Below are positions 18,851-27,277 of a DNA stretch of 64,000 bases, piece after piece. A program made the position numbers and the translations under genes. Under the pieces are notes generated by a model that was not told the DNA's origin, did not search any database, and saw only the letters and a program-made list of their open reading frames with translations. Numbering within the stretch: position 1 is the stretch's first letter; each line of letters opens with the position of its first letter. The stretch lies in assembly GCA_029547605.1 (NCBI GenBank), contig JAKPPB010000028.1:57795-121794 (forward strand), given 5' to 3'. Origin of the DNA: Methanobacteriota archaeon. GTDB lineage: Archaea > Halobacteriota > Methanomicrobia > Methanomicrobiales > Methanospirillaceae.

Positions 18851-19234
18851 ATGAAGGAACAGACAGAGGTAGGAAAGCTGAAGGAAGGGCGGTACATGGT
18901 CATCGATGACGAGCCCTGTAAGATCCTCGGGATCTCCGTCTCAAAACCAGGCAAGCATGGGGCTGCAAAAGCCCGTATTGATGCAGTGGGCTTATTTGAC
19001 GGGGTCAAGCGGTCCATTGTACAGCCTGTCTCGGCAAAGACGTACGTTCCCGTCGTGGAGAGGAAGAGCGGGCAGGTTATCACCATCAGCGGGAACATCG
19101 TCACCCTGATGGACATGAAGGAATACCATAACTTCGAGATTGAAGTGCCCGCAGAGAAGCTGGACCAGATTGAGATGGGCAAAGAGATCCAGTACATGGA
19201 AGCCCTGGGGAAGAGGAAGCTCGACCTGGACTGA
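18851..19234 (+). CDS. eif5A: Translation initiation/elongation factor aIF5A
   Basis: The archaeal IF5A homolog, 127 residues, which binds ribosomes and relieves stalling. The site of deoxyhypusine/hypusine modification is visible as SKPGKHGAAKAR, with the modified lysine at residue 35. The C-terminal OB-fold domain follows. The ATG at 18851 has GTGA five bases ahead and gives the family start; an upstream in-frame ATG at 18818 lies between TATA box and predicted transcription start and is rejected. The modification needs spermidine, which links this gene functionally to the arginine decarboxylase at 50.7 kb. Confidence 0.96.
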   Translation: MKEQTEVGKLKEGRYMVIDDEPCKILGISVSKPGKHGAAKARIDAVGLFDGVKRSIVQPVSAKTYVPVVERKSGQVITISGNIVTLMDMKEYHNFEIEVPAEKLDQIEMGKEIQYMEALGKRKLDLD

Positions 19235-19257
19235 TATCCCTCTCTCCTTTCGTCATT

Positions 19258-19276
19258 CCTTTTTTTTCTGTTTTCC
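19258..19276 (+). terminator. Oligo-T terminator of aIF5A
   Basis: A T8 run at 19260-19267 followed by a T4 run, about 25 bases after the aIF5A stop. Confidence 0.45.
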
Positions 19277-19378
19277 CGCACAATAACCGGGTGGGTGCAG
19301 GTGTGACGCACTACGCAATCCGAACGAATACCTATTCTGAACCTTGCTGGGAGAGGCTGGATGAATCGCAGAGGGGCA

Positions 19379-20122
19379 TCAGTATTTCCCGAGGTACCGC
19401 TCCGGGACCTTCACTTCCATCTTGTAGGAATACACCATGTGGGTGTGCACGACGAAATAATATGACCTTGCGGTAGTCCCCTCGTAGAATTTCTCCACCC
19501 AGGGCCTCGGGTCGCTCTCTTTTTCCTTCTCCCAGAGAGTTGCATCAAGACCACCTTGGGGTTCAATTCTCCTGACAAGCGTATGATCGGCGGCATCTCT
19601 CACTTCGATCGAAAAGGACGGAAAAACTTCAGACGCAGTAAAACCTGCAATCCCTGCCGCCTTTGATTCTGTTTTACCCACAAATGTCGTCTTCCAGGGG
19701 TCCACCGTATAGTGCAATTCCCAGTAAGGAAAAGGCATGGAGACTGTCTGGGTGGTGCCGCCACCCACGGACTGTATGGTCGCATAGGTGAGCAATCTCT
19801 CGGGAACGAGTGTCTGTTCAGGGAAGCGGGTGAAAGTGGGGGTGGTCATTGGTGTTCCCACCGCAACGTACCCCAGGGTCTTCGAAGTACCACTCCACGT
19901 AGGGGTTGGGGTCGGCGTTTTTGCCACTGTCAATCTTGGAGTTGCCTGTGTCGGAGCCGCCTGATGCCCCTGGGGAGTGGGAGTGGGCTCGGGGGAGAAA
20001 CCCGGAAGAGAGGGCAGGCTGAGATCCGGGGGATTTCCTGTGAGGATCGGTTTGACCACGACTGCCATGACCACCACCACACCGAGCAGGGCAAGGAGTA
20101 TGGCCATGTCCCTCTTCTCCAT
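19379..20122 (-). CDS. Uncharacterised membrane-anchored extracytoplasmic protein
   Basis: A 247-residue protein I do not recognise. Residues 7-30 form one hydrophobic helix after a charged MEKRD start, so the protein is anchored with its bulk outside. Residues 35-80 are a low-complexity Thr/Pro-rich linker (repeated PTPTP), typical of archaeal surface proteins and a likely site of glycosylation. The remaining 150 residues are a compact domain with many aromatic residues (MPFPYWELHYTVDPW, SYYFVVHTHMVYSYKMEV), predicted mostly beta. It resembles lineage-specific surface proteins of Methanomicrobiales; no enzymatic motif is visible. Confidence 0.75.
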   Translation of the reverse strand: MEKRDMAILLALLGVVVVMAVVVKPILTGNPPDLSLPSLPGFSPEPTPTPQGHQAAPTQATPRLTVAKTPTPTPTWSGTSKTLGYVAVGTPMTTPTFTRFPEQTLVPERLLTYATIQSVGGGTTQTVSMPFPYWELHYTVDPWKTTFVGKTESKAAGIAGFTASEVFPSFSIEVRDAADHTLVRRIEPQGGLDATLWEKEKESDPRPWVEKFYEGTTARSYYFVVHTHMVYSYKMEVKVPERYLGKY

Positions 20123-20176
20123 ACCATTGTGTAGGTGGCCTGTTCTTATAAGAAATCCCCTTTCGGACCCTCCGGT

Positions 20177-20629
20177 TCACCTCGTGCATAATGCGGCAGT
20201 CTCGCCGTACTGCAGCACATGCCCACGCATCGCCCCTATCAGGTCTCCCTTCGAGGCACCGGGCGGGAGATCAAGCATCCGGTCAAGCCCCCAGACTTTG
20301 AAGGTGTACCGGTGAGTGTTCCCGCGTGGAGGGCACGGCCCTGTATAGCCGATCCGGCCAAGATCATTTCTCCCCTGAACTGCCTTTACCGGGCTCGATA
20401 TGATGCCCTCCTTGGGGAGGCCGGAGGGGATGACATCTACGGGGGGAAAGTTCCAGGCAAGCCATGGTGTGAACGAGCAGCACGACGGGATGAAGGGGTT
20501 CACTGCCATTACCGCAAGGGAGTGTGAGGAAAGGTTGCCGATGCGTATCCGCGGTGAGGAGTCATCGCCGTCACAGGTATGGGAAGGCGGAAACTCCAGG
20601 AAATCGAGTTGGACAATAAGTTTCTCCAT
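20177..20629 (-). CDS. PEBP/YbhB-YbcL (Raf kinase inhibitor-like) family protein
   Basis: A 150-residue phosphatidylethanolamine-binding-protein homolog, recognised from FPPSHTCDGDDSSPRIRI near the start and from YTGPCPPRGNTHRYTFKVWGLD and GASKGDLIGAMRGHVL toward the end. The central ligand motif, normally DPDAP followed by HW, is altered to NPFIP and PW, so ligand binding may differ or be lost. The true start is the ATG at 20629; the frame is open further upstream across the divergent RNase H gene but that part is unrelated to the family. Cellular role of archaeal members is unknown. Confidence 0.85.
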   Translation of the reverse strand: MEKLIVQLDFLEFPPSHTCDGDDSSPRIRIGNLSSHSLAVMAVNPFIPSCCSFTPWLAWNFPPVDVIPSGLPKEGIISSPVKAVQGRNDLGRIGYTGPCPPRGNTHRYTFKVWGLDRMLDLPPGASKGDLIGAMRGHVLQYGETAALCTR

Positions 20630-20694
20630 CTCTCTCGATCCAAATGTACATGTCCCTGGTGCTTGAAGCTGACGGACACGAGGATTGGCTCGAC

Positions 20695-21114
20695 ATGAGG
20701 GGTATGGTGCTCCATGGATACACAGACGGGGCGTCCCGGGGAAATCCGGGGCAGGCCGCCTGCGCCTTTGTCCTGGTCGATGAAAACGGGGAGGTCGTGG
20801 CGAGGGTGGCCCGCGTGATTGGTATACGCACCAACAACGAAGCCGAGTACCAGGCAGTAATCGATGCATTGAATACGGCGGGTACTCTCTCTGCCAGCCA
20901 CGTCACAGTCTGTTCGGATAGCCAGCTTGTGGTCCGGCAGCTTCTCGGTGAGTACCGCGTCAGGAAGAGGCATCTTCTTGAATTGCATGCCAAGGTGAAG
21001 GATCTGGAGCGGCAATTCCACTCTGTGGAGTATCGATCAGTAGGGAGAAGCGATCCCTGGATCAGGGTAGTGGACAGGCTCTGCAATGAGGCGCTTGATT
21101 CGGCAAATACCTGA
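20695..21114 (+). CDS. rnhA: Ribonuclease HI-type protein
   Basis: A type 1 RNase H of about 139 residues that would cut the RNA strand of RNA/DNA hybrids. Active-site residues are visible: the Asp of GYTDGASRGNPG, the Glu of TNNEAEYQAV, the Asp of CSDSQLV, and a last Asp in VVDRLCNEALD. The start is uncertain: ATG codons at 20644, 20695 and 20704 are in frame, and only the last two give a normal family N-terminus without a 17-20 residue extension. It is divergent from the PEBP gene. Confidence 0.85.
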   Translation: MRGMVLHGYTDGASRGNPGQAACAFVLVDENGEVVARVARVIGIRTNNEAEYQAVIDALNTAGTLSASHVTVCSDSQLVVRQLLGEYRVRKRHLLELHAKVKDLERQFHSVEYRSVGRSDPWIRVVDRLCNEALDSANT

Positions 21115-21143
21115 TATTCATGCAGGGATTGCCACCATGATCA

Positions 21144-21152
21144 CTATTTAAT
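21144..21152 (+). promoter_or_regulatory. TATA box for the Mrp-family gene
   Basis: CTATTTAAT, centred about 59 bases before the ATG at 21207, implying a leader of about 30 bases. Confidence 0.45.
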
Positions 21153-21206
21153 GCTCTTTCCGTGCAATAGTATTGACAATCCAATTGCGTTATACCGAGG
21201 ATCTCC

Positions 21207-22097
21207 ATGACAAAAAAGGCCGACACCACGCCTGAGGAATGCGACGGGGTATGTGAAGGGTGCCCCAGTGCACAGCAGTGCGATAGCGACAAGAAAGATA
21301 CCAAGCCCAGGGGACTCCCCCCAAAGGCGGAAATAGACGTTGACCATGTCATCCTGGTACTGTCGGGAAAGGGTGGGGTGGGGAAATCGACGGTTGCAGT
21401 CAACCTCTCGTTTGCACTCTCGGCTCATGGATACAGCGTGGGTGTTCTTGACCTGGATATCCACGGGCCGAATATCCCGAAGATGCTCGGGCTCGAGGGT
21501 CACCACCTGACCACGCTCGGCAAGATGATCCAGCCTGTGAGGATCACCGGGAATCTCGCGGTCATCTCCATGGCATTCCTTCTGCCTGACAAGAGCACTC
21601 CCGTAATATGGCGCGGGCCCATGAAGATGAGCGCCATTGGCCAGTTCCTGAGCGAGGTGGACTGGGGGCACCTTGATTTCCTCGTAGTGGATCTCCCTCC
21701 TGGAACAGGTGACGAAGCGCTTTCGATCGTCCAGCTGGCCCCCAACGTAAGGGGCGCGGTAATCGTGACCACTCCTCAGGAGGTTGCCACCATGGATGCA
21801 TTGAAGGCGGCAAAATTTGTCGAACAGCTCCAGATCCCAGTGCTCGGGATCGTGGAGAACATGAGCGGAATGATCTGCCCGCATTGCAAGGCGGAGATCG
21901 ACCTCTTCGGCAAGGGTGGGGGAGAGAAGATTGCAGGCGAACTCGGCGTAGCCTTCCTCGGCAGCATCCCCCTTGACCCCGACATGAGGAAGGCCGGTGA
22001 CGAAGGAAAGCCCTTCATCATAAGGAGCAAGGACAGCCCAACCTGGAAGAGCGTGGACAACGTGATGGAAGCGCTTGTCAGGGTGGTTGAAGAGTAA
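21207..22097 (+). CDS. Mrp/NBP35-family P-loop ATPase, Fe-S cluster carrier
   Basis: A 296-residue ATPase of the ApbC/Mrp/NBP35 group that binds and hands on [4Fe-4S] clusters in the cytoplasm. Features in order: an N-terminal Cys-rich segment (EECDGVCEGCPSAQQC, residues 10-26) resembling the NBP35 ferredoxin-like motif, the deviant Walker A LSGKGGVGKSTVAVN near residue 50, the switch VDLPPGTGDE, and the bridging CxxC in MICPHCKAE near residue 225 that holds the dimer-shared cluster. Methanogens depend heavily on Fe-S enzymes. The stop abuts the start of the next small gene directly. Confidence 0.93.
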   Translation: MTKKADTTPEECDGVCEGCPSAQQCDSDKKDTKPRGLPPKAEIDVDHVILVLSGKGGVGKSTVAVNLSFALSAHGYSVGVLDLDIHGPNIPKMLGLEGHHLTTLGKMIQPVRITGNLAVISMAFLLPDKSTPVIWRGPMKMSAIGQFLSEVDWGHLDFLVVDLPPGTGDEALSIVQLAPNVRGAVIVTTPQEVATMDALKAAKFVEQLQIPVLGIVENMSGMICPHCKAEIDLFGKGGGEKIAGELGVAFLGSIPLDPDMRKAGDEGKPFIIRSKDSPTWKSVDNVMEALVRVVEE

Positions 22098-22406
22098 ATG
22101 ACGCTGCTCGACGTGCTCACTGGCGAGGAGAAGCCACTGGATATCTATGCGGATATTATGCCAGTCCTCGAGGACATCAACATTTTTCCTGCGCGGATTG
22201 AAGGCATATACAGGAAGGCGATGACCTATGACGATGAATCGCTCGATCGCCTCCGTTTTGCCCTCTTAAGGCTCCAGATCCATGCCGACATCCACCGGAA
22301 CGAGGACATGGAGCGCGCCCAGGCGATCAAGTATGCCTCGGTGGTGCTCGAGAAGGTAATCTTTGGGTCCCTTATGATGGGGCACGAAGAGCTTGAGCAC
22401 GATTGA
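22098..22406 (+). CDS. Small conserved-looking protein coupled to Mrp
   Basis: A 102-residue acidic, probably all-helical protein that I do not recognise. It has no cysteines, signal peptide or membrane segment. Its ATG follows the Mrp/NBP35 stop codon with no base between, so it is almost certainly translated by the same ribosomes and made with the cluster carrier. That context suggests a partner or adaptor in Fe-S transfer, but no motif supports a definite role. Confidence 0.75.
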   Translation: MTLLDVLTGEEKPLDIYADIMPVLEDINIFPARIEGIYRKAMTYDDESLDRLRFALLRLQIHADIHRNEDMERAQAIKYASVVLEKVIFGSLMMGHEELEHD

Positions 22407-22468
22407 ACCCTCTCTCCTTTTAAAGTCTTCTCACCTCCCCCCAAGTCCATCCCTCCCCGTGGTGAATA

Positions 22469-22478
22469 AAAATATAAG
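22469..22478 (+). promoter_or_regulatory. TATA box for the ACT-MBL gene
   Basis: AAAATATAAG, about 46 bases before the ATG at 22520, which also has GGTGA four bases ahead. Confidence 0.5.
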
Positions 22479-22519
22479 CCGGCTGGTCACGTACCTGATC
22501 CGTATTCCGCGGTGAGAAA

Positions 22520-24043
22520 ATGGAGAAGTATGCATTCGTGGCCCGGATCCCGGACCAGCCGGGCTCCCTGCACAAGGCCGCAGAGATAATCTCCTGCCAT
22601 AAAGGGAATATCAACAGGATACAATTTGATCGCAGGATAGACCCTTATACTGTCTTTTTTGAAGTGACCTCAACCCCGGAGGCGAAGCAGGCGATCAGCA
22701 GGGGGCTCCTTGAACTGGGATATCTCCAGACTGCACTGAAACCCCTGAGCTTCCTGAAACTCTCCGTCCATATCCCCCATATACCCGGAGCACTCCTCGA
22801 CTTCCTCCAGTGCACCACCGCATTTCGGGCAAATATTGCCATGATCGATTTTGACGACCGGGGAAGCAATCCTGACCTGCTGACAGTGAGCCTGAACCTG
22901 GAGGAGAGCGCGGCCGTTTCATCCCTCCTCGACCAGATCAAGAGCCGTTACAGGATGGAGGTCCTTGAATACGACACGAGCGGGAAGCATCTCGATGACA
23001 CGGTATTTTATCTCAGGTTTGCGCAGGCGATCCGCAATCTCGTCGGTGGGTCTGAGGACAGTTTCCTGTTGAGGCTTCTCGGGGATATCAACCATATCGT
23101 GCAGGAGCTGATGAACCGGGGGCAGGACCCAAGGATTGTCTTTCAGAGTATCCTTCTGACAGGCGAGTATCTCCGGGATACGAGGGGCCATGGGTTCTAC
23201 GCCGATGTGCAGCAGATACCGCTTGAAAAAGACCTGCTCCTCGTTTGTATCCAGCCACCATGCGGGGGGAACGTGTTTCTCCTCGAGACACCGAACGAAA
23301 GCGTGATGGTCGATACCGGATACGGGATCTACTCTCATGACATAGCCAGGGTGATCAGGACACTCCGGCCTGGGGCGATGGAAAGGCTGTCCCGGGTGGT
23401 CATCACCCACGCAGATGCCGATCACTGCGGAGCTGGGGGCCACTATGCCGTCCCTGCCTTGATGCACACTGGGACGAGGGATATCATCCGGGTCTCCAAC
23501 AGGGCATACGGTTCCAGGAGCCAGTCATCCATACTCGAAGAAGTGTATACCTCCCTGATCAACCTCTTCTCGCAGTTCTGTCCCCCAAGGGACGTGGCAC
23601 TTCTTTTGCCACCCGGCGAGTCCCGGAGAGGCAGGTTTTCCATCCTTGCCACGTTCGACGTAGGGAATCACCCGGTGGAGGTGCTGGAAGGAATGGGCGG
23701 CCACCTCCACGGACAGATCTACCTTTATTCGCGAGATATCGGGGTCTTCTTCTCTGCCGATACACTGATTAACTTCGATCACCTGACCCCGGAGAGGGCC
23801 CGCTATAATACCCTGGCGGTGAACCTGGTGACTTCCGTGAACGTGGATAGCGAACGGGCGAAGGAAGAAAGAAAGGCGATTCTGGAGATAGTGAGGGAGA
23901 CTTCCGGCCAATTTTACGGGCAGAGAGAAAAATGCCTCGTATGCGGCGGTCATGGTCCCGTCTCTATTTTGGAGGGGAGATCCCTCCTTCCCTTTGGCAA
24001 GGTTGTTCACATCCCTCCTGTGGGAGGGGGCTGCCCGCGCTGA
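22520..24043 (+). CDS. ACT-ACT-metallo-beta-lactamase-fold fusion protein
   Basis: A 507-residue protein of unusual architecture. Residues 1-75 (YAFVARIPDQPGSLHKAAEII) and 77-150 (LKLSVHIPHIPGALLDFLQ) each look like an ACT ligand-binding domain. A helical middle (about 155-230) leads to a metallo-beta-lactamase fold from about residue 240, with NVFLLETPNESVMVDTGYG, the metal motif THADADHCG (first His at 297), a later metal His in GGHLHGQIYLYS, and the bridging Asp in FFSADTL. A CLVCGGHGP segment follows near the end. The arrangement suggests a hydrolase controlled by an amino acid or similar ligand; the substrate is unknown. Its 3' end overlaps the convergent M20 gene by 37 bases. Confidence 0.8.
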   Translation: MEKYAFVARIPDQPGSLHKAAEIISCHKGNINRIQFDRRIDPYTVFFEVTSTPEAKQAISRGLLELGYLQTALKPLSFLKLSVHIPHIPGALLDFLQCTTAFRANIAMIDFDDRGSNPDLLTVSLNLEESAAVSSLLDQIKSRYRMEVLEYDTSGKHLDDTVFYLRFAQAIRNLVGGSEDSFLLRLLGDINHIVQELMNRGQDPRIVFQSILLTGEYLRDTRGHGFYADVQQIPLEKDLLLVCIQPPCGGNVFLLETPNESVMVDTGYGIYSHDIARVIRTLRPGAMERLSRVVITHADADHCGAGGHYAVPALMHTGTRDIIRVSNRAYGSRSQSSILEEVYTSLINLFSQFCPPRDVALLLPPGESRRGRFSILATFDVGNHPVEVLEGMGGHLHGQIYLYSRDIGVFFSADTLINFDHLTPERARYNTLAVNLVTSVNVDSERAKEERKAILEIVRETSGQFYGQREKCLVCGGHGPVSILEGRSLLPFGKVVHIPPVGGGCPR

Positions 24044-25308
24044 TCCCTTTGGGAACCAAGGCAGGCAAGCGCGGCAAGGGACATAGCGGTGACCCCGTTC
24101 CTGGTGCTGCTATCCGGGTCAAGGCAGAACCGGGGGCTGTGGAGGTATGCATCCCCCGTGGAACCGGTCCCGAGACGGAGATAACAGAGGGGGATAGGAG
24201 GGCAGACGTCTCCAAACAGCCCAAAGTCTTCGCTCCCCGTCAGGGCAGCGATGCGGTGGATGCGGTCCTTGCCGAGGCATGGGATGAGCGCCGCAATCAC
24301 TTTCGCGGTGACTTCCGGGTCGTTCTTGAGGGGTGGGACTGACTCCTCCATGAGGGTGATGACAGGAAGGCGGTCTTCAGGGATCCCTGCACTCCTTGCT
24401 CCATGTTCGCATACCCTGGCAACGGATGAGAGGATCAAATCACGTACTCCCGGGTCAAAGAACCTGATATTCACCTGGAGGTGCACCTCGTCGGGGATGG
24501 CGTTGTGCTTGGTGCCGCCGTGTATGGATGCGACCGTGATGAGGCCGAACTCCCCGGCCGGCACCTCTCTTGTGATGATGGTCTGGAACTGGAGGATCAG
24601 CTGGGCCGAAAGGACAATGGGATCGCGGCACCGGTCGGGATGTGCCGCATGGCCGCCAATCCCCCGAACAGTGATGTCAAGCGATTCTGCACCGGCAGTA
24701 AACACTCCCTCCCGGTACCCGATATGTCCGGGGGGGAGTTCAGGGGAGACATGGAGGGAAAGGGCGCAGTCGGGTCTTGGAAACCGGGTATAGAGACCGT
24801 CCTGGATCATCCTCTGTGCCCCTGAAACAGTCTCTTCAGAAGGCTGGGCAACCAGGACTACGGTCCCGCTCCATATGCCCCGGATGCGGGAGAGGAGATG
24901 GGCGGTTCCCACGAGCACCGTGGAGTGGAGATCATGGCCGCAGGCATGCATGACGCCCACCTCCTTTCCATCCGGAGTAGTGCCTCTCTTCCTGCTGGCG
25001 TACGGAAGCCCTGTCGCCTCTTCAAGCGGGAGTGCATCCATGTCGGCACGGATCATAACCACCGGGCCCTGCCCGTTCTCAAGCACCCCTACAACGCCGT
25101 GCCCTCCGATCCCCTTGACAACCCTGAAACCCGCGGACTCCATCTCCCTGGCGATGATTCCGGATGTCCGGACCTCATGCCCCGAGAGCTCCGGGTGGGC
25201 GTGGAGGTCCATATACAAAGCTACCAGGCAGGGGAGGTGTTCTTCCAGGTATTCAGACAGGGACGGCGGGCACTCACAGGGAAAACGGGAACTTATCCCT
25301 GGTGACAT
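24007..25308 (-). CDS. M20-family amidohydrolase (N-acyl amino acid/IAA-amino acid hydrolase type)
   Basis: A metal-dependent aminoacylase-like enzyme of 433 residues. The metal-site motifs are complete: LHAHPELSG near residue 36, IRADMDALPLEE near 88, HACGHDLHS near 122 and AQPSEETVSGA near 158, followed by the bacterial-exopeptidase dimerisation domain (ITVRGIGGHAAHPDRCRDPI). Homologs cleave N-acyl or N-acetyl groups or p-aminobenzoyl conjugates from amino acids. The start at 25308 has GGTGAGG about nine bases ahead. It stands alone, and its 3' end lies inside the end of the convergent ACT-MBL gene. Confidence 0.9.
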   Translation of the reverse strand: MSPGISSRFPCECPPSLSEYLEEHLPCLVALYMDLHAHPELSGHEVRTSGIIAREMESAGFRVVKGIGGHGVVGVLENGQGPVVMIRADMDALPLEEATGLPYASRKRGTTPDGKEVGVMHACGHDLHSTVLVGTAHLLSRIRGIWSGTVVLVAQPSEETVSGAQRMIQDGLYTRFPRPDCALSLHVSPELPPGHIGYREGVFTAGAESLDITVRGIGGHAAHPDRCRDPIVLSAQLILQFQTIITREVPAGEFGLITVASIHGGTKHNAIPDEVHLQVNIRFFDPGVRDLILSSVARVCEHGARSAGIPEDRLPVITLMEESVPPLKNDPEVTAKVIAALIPCLGKDRIHRIAALTGSEDFGLFGDVCPPIPLCYLRLGTGSTGDAYLHSPRFCLDPDSSTRNGVTAMSLAALACLGSQRDQRGQPPPTGGM

Positions 25309-25465
25309 TTCATATCCTCACCGATGCTTTCTTCCTGCGAAAGTTGGGTCTCATGTCCATCGCATGTTCCCATGCTCGGGGTAATGCATATGTCCGGCAT
25401 TTTTGCCAGAGAACAACGCAGCCGGCCCGGCGAATTTTCTGTGGGTAATAAGTGTGTGACCGCGC

Positions 25466-25475
25466 GGATATAAGC
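25466..25475 (+). promoter_or_regulatory. TATA box candidate for hxlB
   Basis: GGATATAAGC, about 80 bases before the ATG at 25551, implying a leader of some 55 bases. Confidence 0.35.
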
Positions 25476-25550
25476 ATACCCGGTCTGGGAAAAACCGGCA
25501 CCACCGACAACATCTATGGTCTCATGGAACAAATCTACACCTGAAATGGC

Positions 25551-26150
25551 ATGGCGGCACACAGAGTTCAGGACATGATGCGCCTGATGGCCAGGAGGAT
25601 CGGGCGAATCGCCGAATCCCTCTCTGACGATGAGGTGGAGAAATTCGTTGAAGAGATACTCCGTGCAAGGCGGATCTATGTTCTGGGAGCAGGCAGGTCG
25701 GGGCTTGTGGCCAAGGCATTCGCCATGCGGCTCATGCACCTTGGCCTCTCATCGTTCGTGGTCGGAGAGACGATCACCCCTGCCATGAGCCGTGACGACC
25801 TCATCGTCGTATTCTCTGGGTCGGGCAGGACGAAGACCGTGGCCGATATCGCGGAAACAGCCAAAGAGATCGGGGGGAGGCTTGCGCTCATCACCTCGAA
25901 CGGCGACTCAAGAATCGGACGGATCGCAGACATCATCGTGATCATCGAGCATCACCGGGACGAGGTCAAGGATGATGGCGCAGAGTTTGAGATCCGTCAG
26001 ATGATGGGGGAGCACAAGTCCTTTGCTCCCCTCGGGACCCTCTTTGAGACTGCGGCAATGATCTTTGCCGACGCGGTCATCTCGCGGCTGATGGAGATCA
26101 CGCAGATCGACGAGAATGCTTTGAAGGATCGGCACGCGAACATTGAGTAA
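25551..26150 (+). CDS. hxlB: 6-phospho-3-hexuloisomerase
   Basis: A single SIS-domain sugar isomerase of 199 residues that interconverts 3-hexulose-6-phosphate and fructose-6-phosphate. In methanogens the reverse ribulose-monophosphate pathway it belongs to supplies pentose phosphates. The SIS signature is clear: YVLGAGRSGLVAKAFAMRLMHLG near residue 43 and IVVFSGSGRTKTV near 84, with the conserved C-terminal block MGEHKSFAPLGTLFETA. The partner hexulose-6-phosphate synthase is not adjacent. The aminotransferase gene follows after two bases. Confidence 0.92.
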   Translation: MAAHRVQDMMRLMARRIGRIAESLSDDEVEKFVEEILRARRIYVLGAGRSGLVAKAFAMRLMHLGLSSFVVGETITPAMSRDDLIVVFSGSGRTKTVADIAETAKEIGGRLALITSNGDSRIGRIADIIVIIEHHRDEVKDDGAEFEIRQMMGEHKSFAPLGTLFETAAMIFADAVISRLMEITQIDENALKDRHANIE

Positions 26151-26152
26151 GG

Positions 26153-27271
26153 ATGGTTATTATGGAGAAGGTACGATGTGCAGGGAGGTGCCTGGGAATA
26201 GAGATCTCGGGCATACGAAAGCTCTTCGAGGCAGCAGGGCCGGGCTCTATCAACATGGGGCTCGGGCAGCCGGATTTCGACACCCCCGACCATATCAAGG
26301 AAGGGGCGATCCGGGCGATCCGTGAGGGAAAGACAGCCTATACGTCGAACATGGGGATCCCGGAACTGCGCGAGGCACTATCGGAAAAGTTTCGAAAGGA
26401 GAACGGGCTCGCTTACTCTCCTGACCAGATACTTGTCACTGCGGGTGCGAGCGAAGCCCTTCACATCATCATGCACGCGCTGGTAGAGGAGGGCGATCGG
26501 GTGCTGTATGCAGATCCCGGGTTCGTCTCGTATGGGGCGCTCGCGGTGCTCGCAGGGGGGCGTCCCCAGGGAGTGCCTCTCGACCGCTTCCTCCGCATAG
26601 ATGTGGAGGCTGCCAAGGAGATGATGGACGGTGCACGCCTATTTATCCTGAATTCTCCCGGGAACCCCACCGGTGCGGTTGAGACGAAGGAGAACATCCG
26701 TGCGCTCGTGGAGTACGGGAACGACCGGGGGGTGACCATCGTGAGCGACGAGGTGTACGAGCATTTCATATACGGTGCCACGCACTGGAGTGCCGCCCGT
26801 TTCGGGGAGGACGTAATCACAGTGAACGCGGCCAGCAAGACCTATGCCATGACAGGCTGGAGGCTGGGGTACCTCGCCGGCCCGAAGGAGTACGTCGAGC
26901 AGTCCCTCAAGGTGCATCAGTACTGCCAGGCATGTGCGACATCCATCTCCCAGTATGCGGCATTGACCGCATACACCGGACCCCAGGACTGCGTGGAGGA
27001 GATGAGGAGGGAGTACCAGGCCCGGAGGGATTATCTCTGCAGGGAGCTTGCAAGGATGGGCTTTTCGTTCCCTGTCCCAGAGGGGGCATTCTACCTCTTC
27101 GCACCTCTCGGGAAGGGCCTCGTGGAGCGCGTCCTGAAGAAGGGAGTAATCATCGTTCCCGGGGAGGCGTTTGGATGCAATGCACCGGAATATGCCAGGA
27201 TGAACTATGCAACCTCCCGCGAGAACCTGAAGATTGCAGTGGAGAGGATCAGGGAAGCCATGGAGGGCTGA
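26153..27271 (+). CDS. PLP-dependent aminotransferase, class I/II
   Basis: A fold-type I aminotransferase of about 372 residues, near aspartate/aromatic transaminases. Visible: INMGLGQPDFDTP, the cofactor region GASEALHIIM, the conserved NSPGNPTGA near residue 165, the pyridoxal-contacting SDEVYEHFIYG, the Schiff-base lysine in NAASKTYAMTGWRLGY near 232, and the substrate-carboxylate Arg in MNYATSRENL near the end. Substrate range cannot be read off; tyrosine, phenylalanine or aspartate are the usual ones. An alternative ATG at 26162, with GGATGG just before it, may be the true start. Tightly spaced between hxlB and the M42 gene. Confidence 0.9.
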   Translation: MVIMEKVRCAGRCLGIEISGIRKLFEAAGPGSINMGLGQPDFDTPDHIKEGAIRAIREGKTAYTSNMGIPELREALSEKFRKENGLAYSPDQILVTAGASEALHIIMHALVEEGDRVLYADPGFVSYGALAVLAGGRPQGVPLDRFLRIDVEAAKEMMDGARLFILNSPGNPTGAVETKENIRALVEYGNDRGVTIVSDEVYEHFIYGATHWSAARFGEDVITVNAASKTYAMTGWRLGYLAGPKEYVEQSLKVHQYCQACATSISQYAALTAYTGPQDCVEEMRREYQARRDYLCRELARMGFSFPVPEGAFYLFAPLGKGLVERVLKKGVIIVPGEAFGCNAPEYARMNYATSRENLKIAVERIREAMEG

Positions 27272-27277
27272 ATCATC

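Noticed and set aside
20630..20869. Upstream extension of the PEBP gene by 80 codons
   Set aside because: Antisense to RNase HI and unrelated to the PEBP fold.
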